A DNA stretch of 10,818 nt from the NCBI GenBank assembly GCA_012960835.1, contig DUAL01000289.1:295-11112 (forward strand), read 5' to 3'. Shown in pieces: positions 6,790 through 10,818 of the stretch. This stretch comes from Flavobacteriales bacterium (GTDB lineage Bacteria; Bacteroidota; Bacteroidia; Flavobacteriales; BACL11). A program made the translations under genes and the position numbers. The first letter of the stretch is position 1; each line of letters begins with the position of its first letter. The notes below the pieces were generated by a model. The model did not search any database. It saw only the letters and a program-made list of their open reading frames with translations, and had not been told where the DNA came from.

Positions 6790-7323
6790 AAATAATTCTG
6801 GGTTTTTCCCTACTTTGTCTTTATAATATTCTTGAATCATTTCCATATCTTTTTGTAAATCTCCACTTGCTTGTAGCACATCTAAAAAACCCACCTCCTT
6901 TTTGGCATAATCCATATACATCAGTACAATGGGAACCCCTGCCTTTTGTGCAATAAAATAAAAACCCGTTTTCCATTTTTTCACTCTTTTTCTTGTTCCC
7001 TCTGGCGCAATACCTAAAATCAAATTATCTGCCTTTTTTAATCTTTCCACTACTTGGTCAACTGTATTTTTGGCTGTTTTTCGATAAACAGGTATTCCCC
7101 CATTCCATCTTATCAGAATACTAAGTGGCCAAAAATACAGCTCACTTTTTATTAAATACTTAGGACTCAACGCAACGATATAGGCAAAACACCTGCCAAT
7201 AAGGAAATCCCAGTTGGAAGTATGGGGTGCAGAAATGACAATGTATTTTTTTATTTCTGGAATGCTACCAACTACTTTCCAGCCCATTATCTTAAAAATA
7301 AATTTGCTCAGTATCTTTTTCAT
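6772..7323 (-). CDS. PlsC-like lysophospholipid acyltransferase family protein
   Basis: Encodes 183 residues from the ATG at 7321-7323; a TTG two codons upstream is possible but less likely. The glycerolipid acyltransferase motifs are present in order. Block I is the catalytic HTSNWD (34-39, HxxxxD with His34 and Asp39), block II is GGIPVYR (75-81), block III is APEGTR (106-111), and block IV has GVPIV (129-133). A mildly hydrophobic stretch around 45-52 and the basic N-terminus suggest membrane association. Family members move acyl chains to lysophospholipids, glycerol phosphate or related acceptors. At 183 residues it is shorter than typical PlsC (about 240). The variant H-TSNWD-F and the small size fit a distinct subgroup in Bacteroidota whose acceptor I cannot name. 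It is divergent from the gene at 7408. Confidence 0.85.
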   Translation of the reverse strand: MKKILSKFIFKIMGWKVVGSIPEIKKYIVISAPHTSNWDFLIGRCFAYIVALSPKYLIKSELYFWPLSILIRWNGGIPVYRKTAKNTVDQVVERLKKADNLILGIAPEGTRKRVKKWKTGFYFIAQKAGVPIVLMYMDYAKKEVGFLDVLQASGDLQKDMEMIQEYYKDKVGKNPELFNPEIY

Positions 7324-7379
7324 GTTCAAAAAATATTTTACAAAGAAAAAACAAATTATTATTTATTCAGCAAAAATTG

Positions 7380-7387
7380 TAGATTTG
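7380..7387 (+). promoter_or_regulatory. -7 promoter element of the rsmD-coaD operon
   Basis: TAGATTTG followed by C matches TAnnTTTG exactly and ends 20 nt before the ATG at 7408. The leader is A/T-rich with no Shine-Dalgarno sequence. It is the only good promoter motif seen ahead of the five plus-strand genes that follow, whose gaps are all under 20 bp. Confidence 0.6.
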
Positions 7388-7407
7388 CGAATTAAAATTT
7401 TAATTAG

Positions 7408-8028
7408 ATGAAAGCCAAACAAATTGCATTAATCCTAATTCCACTCAATATTATCCTTGCTTATTTTGTGTATAACAGTATCAACAGTGAAGTAGAGTTT
7501 CAGAAATTAGCAAAAGTAAGAATTGCTGAAAATATTCAAAAGCTCAAAGATATTAGAGCCGTGCAAATTTCTTACAAAAATAAACACAAAGGATTTTCTG
7601 ATGATTTCGATAGTTTACTGGTTTTTATGAATTATGATTCGGTAGCTGTGGTAAAATCGGAAGGGGAAGCTCCTGATTCTTTAACAGAATTACAAGCTGT
7701 GCAAGCAGGGCTTATCAGTAGAGATACCATCTACATTGCTGCAAAATCCCATATTTTTAATGAAGATTATTTAACCACAAGAAATGAAAAATTTCCTCTT
7801 AATATAGAGCAGTTACGATACATCCCTTATACAGCAGACAAATCTTACGAAATTGATGCCGGAAGTGTTGAGAAAGGAGAAGTAATAGTGCAGGTTTTTG
7901 AAGTTTCAGCCAAATACGGAGATGTGCTAATCGGATTAGATGCCGAAAATAAAAAATATGATTTGTCCAGCTTTTTAAGAGTTGGCTCCATGTCAGAAGC
8001 TTCTTTAAATGGAAACTGGGGCGAGTAA
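7408..8028 (+). CDS. membrane-anchored pilin-like protein of unknown function
   Basis: Encodes 206 residues. Residues 5-23 form one membrane segment next to a basic N-terminus, and there is no lipobox. A charged helix (about 28-52) follows, then RAVQISYKNKHKGFSDDFDSL (50-70). That segment resembles the A-x-x-x-Y-x-x-x-x-G-x-Y/F-x-x-x-F-x-x-L pattern in the head domain of type II secretion pseudopilins. No prepilin peptidase site (G before F) is evident, so it would stay anchored. The later part, with FPLNIEQLRYIPYT and a closing GSMSEASLNGNWG, recalls a conserved protein family I have met in Bacteroidota, but I know no function. The gene heads the operon and overlaps the next gene by 20 bp, which suggests coupled translation and perhaps a joint role. 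The bulk of the protein is probably periplasmic. Confidence 0.75.
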   Translation: MKAKQIALILIPLNIILAYFVYNSINSEVEFQKLAKVRIAENIQKLKDIRAVQISYKNKHKGFSDDFDSLLVFMNYDSVAVVKSEGEAPDSLTELQAVQAGLISRDTIYIAAKSHIFNEDYLTTRNEKFPLNIEQLRYIPYTADKSYEIDAGSVEKGEVIVQVFEVSAKYGDVLIGLDAENKKYDLSSFLRVGSMSEASLNGNWGE

Positions 8029-8872
8029 CATATTGCTAAAAATAAATTTCAGCCCATCCTCACCCAATAATTTATTGACTGAAAAATGCCATCTTTCAGT
8101 GGAAATTGGGCTTAATAATTTTTCCTATTGCCTTTTTGACACCTTAACTTTTACCTATATATTATTAAAGAAATTTGAGTTTCAGGCAAAGGATATTAAG
8201 GAAAGTTGTGAAAAAATAACAAATATTATAGCTAGTGAAGATCTCCTGCAAAAAGAGTTTTATTCTAGTTCACTAGCTTTTAATAACTTCCCCTCTACTC
8301 TTGTTCCAACTCCTTTTTACAAAAAAGAAAAAAACAGAGAAATTCTCAGTTTTAATCATGAAATAGAAGAAGTTTTAACGGATAAAATGCATCAAATGGA
8401 TGCCATAAATATTTATTCTGTCCCAACCGAGCTGCTAAATCTTATCAATAAATCATTCCCTAACACACAAAAAAAATGCAATAGCAGTATACTGATTGAC
8501 CAACTTTTGTTGCAAAATGAAAAAACAGAGAAAACAATAGTATATGCATCTATTGAGAGAAAAAAATTAGAAGTATGTGTGCTTAGTGAAAATAAGTTAG
8601 AATTCCATAATAGTTTTACTACCGATACAAAAGAGGATTTGTTGTATTTCTTGCTTTTTAGCATGGAACAATTAGGGTTATCGCCTGAGAAAACAGAATT
8701 AGTATTGCTTGACGATATTTTAAAATCGGATGAAAAATACAATCTTTTATATGAGTATGTAAGGAATATCTCTTTTGGGAATCGGTCAGAAAATTTGAAT
8801 TTTACCAAAGAGTTAGAAAGCATAAAATCCCATCAATATTTCTGTCTTTTTTCCCAACTTTTGTGCGCATAA
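8009..8872 (+). CDS. DUF3822-type protein, actin/hexokinase-like fold suspected
   Basis: Encodes 287 residues. The start is the ATG at 8009-8011, inside the end of the previous gene. The protein is soluble, with no signal peptide. Two halves each open with a strand-turn-strand segment like the phosphate-binding loops of actin-like ATPases. These are HLSVEIGLNNFSYCLFD (28-44) and TIVYASIERKKLEVCVLSEN (176-195). Between them lies a variable region, and LYFLLFSMEQLG (212-223) is a helix of the second half. Size, layout and location directly before rsmD fit the Bacteroidota family DUF3822. The loops lack the usual Asp-Gly residues, so ATP binding is doubtful. A membrane-anchored pilin-like protein translated with an actin-like protein recalls the PilN-PilM pairing of type IV pili; that parallel is speculative. 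The end overlaps rsmD by 10 bp. Confidence 0.75.
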   Translation: METGASNILLKINFSPSSPNNLLTEKCHLSVEIGLNNFSYCLFDTLTFTYILLKKFEFQAKDIKESCEKITNIIASEDLLQKEFYSSSLAFNNFPSTLVPTPFYKKEKNREILSFNHEIEEVLTDKMHQMDAINIYSVPTELLNLINKSFPNTQKKCNSSILIDQLLLQNEKTEKTIVYASIERKKLEVCVLSENKLEFHNSFTTDTKEDLLYFLLFSMEQLGLSPEKTELVLLDDILKSDEKYNLLYEYVRNISFGNRSENLNFTKELESIKSHQYFCLFSQLLCA

Positions 8873-9387
8873 TTTCAGGAAAACATAAAGGAAAAATTTT
8901 ATCGGCACCAAAAAAATTGCCCGTTCGCCCAACTACTGATATGGCAAAGGAAGCCCTTTTTAATATTCTGGAAAACCGCTATTATTTAGACACTAAAAAA
9001 GTATTGGATTTGTTCTCTGGAACAGGAAATATCGCCTTTGAATTTGCATCAAGAGGTTGTGAGAATATAACGGCAATCGATAAGAATTTTCATTGCAATA
9101 AATTTATTATGCAAACGGCAGCCGATTTAGAATACAATATAAATGTAAAAAAAATGGACTGCTTGGATTTCTTGGAGAAAACAAAATCAAATTACGATAT
9201 TATTTTTGCAGATCCGCCTTACAATTTTGAGCATTACCAACAGTTGAAAGACAATATTTTCAGTAAAAAATTAGTTAGAAAAGATGGCTGTTTAATCATT
9301 GAGCATGATGCTAATACTTGCTTTGATGCTGAAAATTTGGAGCTCAGAAAATATGGAAGCGTTCATTTTAGTATTTTTGCAAATTAA
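8863..9387 (+). CDS. rsmD: 16S rRNA (guanine(966)-N2)-methyltransferase RsmD
   Basis: Encodes 174 residues from the GTG at 8863-8865, which lies inside the end of the preceding gene. The resulting MRIISGKHKGK is the usual RsmD N-terminus, which fixes this start. RsmD methylates N2 of G966 in 16S rRNA with S-adenosylmethionine, on the assembled small subunit. Motifs are RPTTDMAKEALFNIL (22-36), the SAM-binding VLDLFSGTGNIAFEFASRG (47-65), the acidic AID at the end of the next strand (71-73), and the catalytic DPPY (117-120). It is somewhat shorter than the E. coli enzyme (198). The 10-bp overlap upstream suggests coupled translation, and coaD follows after 12 bp. The rsmD-coaD pairing occurs in many bacteria. 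Confidence 0.94.
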   Translation: MRIISGKHKGKILSAPKKLPVRPTTDMAKEALFNILENRYYLDTKKVLDLFSGTGNIAFEFASRGCENITAIDKNFHCNKFIMQTAADLEYNINVKKMDCLDFLEKTKSNYDIIFADPPYNFEHYQQLKDNIFSKKLVRKDGCLIIEHDANTCFDAENLELRKYGSVHFSIFAN

Positions 9388-9399
9388 TATAAAAGATCA

Positions 9400-9858
9400 A
9401 TGAATAGAATTGCAATTTTTCCGGGTTCGTTTTCCCCTTTTACTTTGGGACATAAATCAGTGGTGGATAGTGCAATCCCATTGTTTAATAAAGTGATAAT
9501 TGCTGTTGGCATCAATTCAGAAAAGAACCAATATTTTTTAATTGAAGAGCGCATGCAGTGGATAGAATCAGTTTATGACAATAATCAAAAAATTGAAATC
9601 AAAAGATATGAGGGCTTAACAGTAGATTTCTGCAAAAAAGAAAATGCAAACTATATAATAAGAGGACTTAGGGATTCACATGATTTTACGTTTGAAAAGA
9701 ATATTGCACAAATGAATAAAAAGCTAAATCCTGATATTGAAACTATCTTTATCATCACTCCCCCTGAACTTTCGCATATTTCCTCCACTATTTTAAGAGA
9801 TATTATAAAAAACGGAGGAGATATCAGTGAATTTATACCGAAAGAAATTAATATTTAA
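9400..9858 (+). CDS. coaD: phosphopantetheine adenylyltransferase CoaD
   Basis: Encodes 152 residues, near the family norm of about 160. It transfers AMP from ATP to 4'-phosphopantetheine, giving dephospho-CoA in the penultimate step of coenzyme A synthesis. The nucleotidyltransferase motif is FPGSFSPFTLGH (7-18), with Gly17 and His18 of the (T/H)xGH motif. The usual Asp of the FDP triplet is replaced by Ser12. Other motifs are YEGLTVDFC, the substrate and ATP loop IIRGLRDSHDFTFEKNIAQMN, and SSTILRDI near the C-terminus. All match CoaD in order and spacing. It sits 12 bp after rsmD and 19 bp before the lipoprotein gene, so it is co-transcribed with both. Confidence 0.94.
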   Translation: MNRIAIFPGSFSPFTLGHKSVVDSAIPLFNKVIIAVGINSEKNQYFLIEERMQWIESVYDNNQKIEIKRYEGLTVDFCKKENANYIIRGLRDSHDFTFEKNIAQMNKKLNPDIETIFIITPPELSHISSTILRDIIKNGGDISEFIPKEINI

Positions 9859-9877
9859 TACCTAAAAACTTAAAAAA

Positions 9878-10818
9878 ATGAACTTAAAGACTCTAACAAT
9901 AATTTTATGTGCAACACTACTTTTTGCTTGTACAAAAACAGACCCAAAGCAAGTCACCATTACAGGAAAAATAACTAATCCTATAGGTGAGAGTGTTATC
10001 TTTTCTAATCAGGATACTGCCTATTCTACAACTGCAAATAAAGATGGTTCTTTTAGTATTTCTTTTTTGTTGGATTCTGCCGAATATTTGAATTTTGAGC
10101 ATGGAGTTGAGCGCACTGCTATGTTTGTAAAACCGAGTGATAAAATCAATCTTACAATTGATACAGAACTTTTTGATGAAACCATAAAATATGAAGGAAG
10201 TGAAGAATCTTCTTTTTTAGCAAAATTATATTTGCTGGAAGAAGAGAATGACTTTTTTGGAAAAGTTTTCTACCTCAGCAATATGCAAGAATACAAAGGT
10301 ATTTTAGAAGATTACAAAACAGCTGTAATCCTTAAATTTGGAAGAATAACAGATAGTACATTTATCAAAAATGAAATTGCTGAACTGGATAAAAGTATTG
10401 CTAATTTTATTAGCCGACAAGGTAAACTCTCAGAATACACAAAAGATGTAAAAAACTATATGTGGGAAACAAAAAACTTAGGCAGAAACTTTAACTTTTA
10501 TGCTGCAATGGATTCTTTAAATAGCGAACAATTTAGCAATATGTTAGAGGGGTATTCTGCTGAATTTCTTGCTTTACTTAGCAAGGTTACAGATGCAGAT
10601 TTTATTGTAAAAGCAAAAGAGAGAATTAAAAATACTACAAGTAATTGGGGCGATAGAAAAACGGCAATTGACAATATGCCAAAAGAAGGTGAGCCAGCCA
10701 TTGACTTTACTTATCCGGATAAAGATGGAAATGAATTTTCGCTTGCTAGTTTCAAAGGTACTTTGATTTATGTAGATGTATGGGCAACTTGGTGCGGACC
10801 ATGCAAAGCAGAAATCCC
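9878..10818 (+). CDS. TlpA-like thiol-disulfide lipoprotein with N-terminal DUF4369-type domain (cut by window end)
   Basis: The frame is open from the ATG at 9878-9880 to the window end, 313 codons with no stop. The N-terminus MNLKTLTIILCATLLFAC is a lipoprotein signal with lipobox LFAC and lipidated Cys18. Residues 25-120 or so form a beta-rich domain (TITGKITNPIGESVIF, then KDGSFSISF) like DUF4369. A helical, charged middle spans about 120-265. The thioredoxin-fold part then begins (EGEPAIDFTYPDKDGNEFSL, next LIYVDVWATWCGPC) with redox cysteines Cys306 and Cys309. Bacteroidota carry many such proteins, anchored in a membrane facing the periplasm and thought to reduce or exchange disulfides; partners are unknown. 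The remaining thioredoxin fold, normally about 100 more residues, lies outside the window. It sits 19 bp after coaD and probably shares its transcript. Confidence 0.9.
   Translation, partial: MNLKTLTIILCATLLFACTKTDPKQVTITGKITNPIGESVIFSNQDTAYSTTANKDGSFSISFLLDSAEYLNFEHGVERTAMFVKPSDKINLTIDTELFDETIKYEGSEESSFLAKLYLLEEENDFFGKVFYLSNMQEYKGILEDYKTAVILKFGRITDSTFIKNEIAELDKSIANFISRQGKLSEYTKDVKNYMWETKNLGRNFNFYAAMDSLNSEQFSNMLEGYSAEFLALLSKVTDADFIVKAKERIKNTTSNWGDRKTAIDNMPKEGEPAIDFTYPDKDGNEFSLASFKGTLIYVDVWATWCGPCKAEI

Noticed and set aside
8413..8823. Minus-strand 136-codon frame opposite the DUF3822-type gene
   Set aside because: The plus strand is coding here, as shown by the tight overlaps with both neighbours. 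The antisense product is Ser/Phe-rich with no motif.
9917..10701. Two minus-strand frames opposite the TlpA-like gene
   Set aside because: The plus strand encodes a continuous lipoprotein with signal, DUF4369-type domain and WCGPC motif, so the antisense frames are chance.
1..10818. tRNA genes, CRISPR arrays, transposases, phage genes or a defence system
   Set aside because: No cloverleaf-like sequence, regular direct repeats, DDE or integrase motifs, or known defence domains were seen in any stretch.

Overview
The window reads as chromosomal DNA of a member of the Bacteroidota, most likely Flavobacteriales; a Crocinitomicaceae-like origin is only a guess. The DNA is AT-rich and start codons follow A-rich leaders with no Shine-Dalgarno sequence. 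Three genes carry the Bacteroidota-type -7 element TAnnTTTGC about 20 nt before the start codon. The lineage also shows in a secreted M43 protease with a T9SS-like C-terminal tail, a DUF3822-type protein beside rsmD, and a DUF4369/TlpA-type lipoprotein. Ten protein genes are supported. No RNA gene, CRISPR array, transposase or prophage gene was seen.

Left part (3-2315, minus strand): ettA, encoding an ABC-F translation factor, is followed by two hairpins and then a small HEAT-like helical protein gene. A divergent 187-bp spacer leads to the plus-strand pair at 2503-4123, a secreted M43 zinc metalloprotease followed 10 bp later by a DinB-like protein. Next comes a 314-bp convergent spacer (4124-4437) full of palindromes and tandem hairpins. 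It looks like a landing site for dispersed repeat elements and is the least explained DNA in the window.

Middle (4438-7323, minus strand): purL, of the small type that needs PurS and PurQ partners, lies downstream of a short PlsC-like acyltransferase gene. The acyltransferase ends in an intrinsic terminator that overlaps its own stop codon, and purL then has its own -7 element.

Right part (7380-10818, plus strand): one tightly packed operon begins at a clear -7 element. It holds a membrane-anchored pilin-like protein, a DUF3822-type protein (20-bp overlap), rsmD (10-bp overlap, GTG start), coaD (12-bp gap) and a TlpA-like lipoprotein (19-bp gap, cut by the window end). It joins two housekeeping functions, 16S rRNA methylation and coenzyme A synthesis, to two uncharacterised proteins and a periplasmic thiol protein.

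Most of the window is ordinary housekeeping DNA. I see no defence, secretion or biosynthetic system that is clearly new. The best leads are the uncharacterised pair in front of rsmD, the repeat-rich spacer, and the altered nucleotide-binding motif of CoaD.
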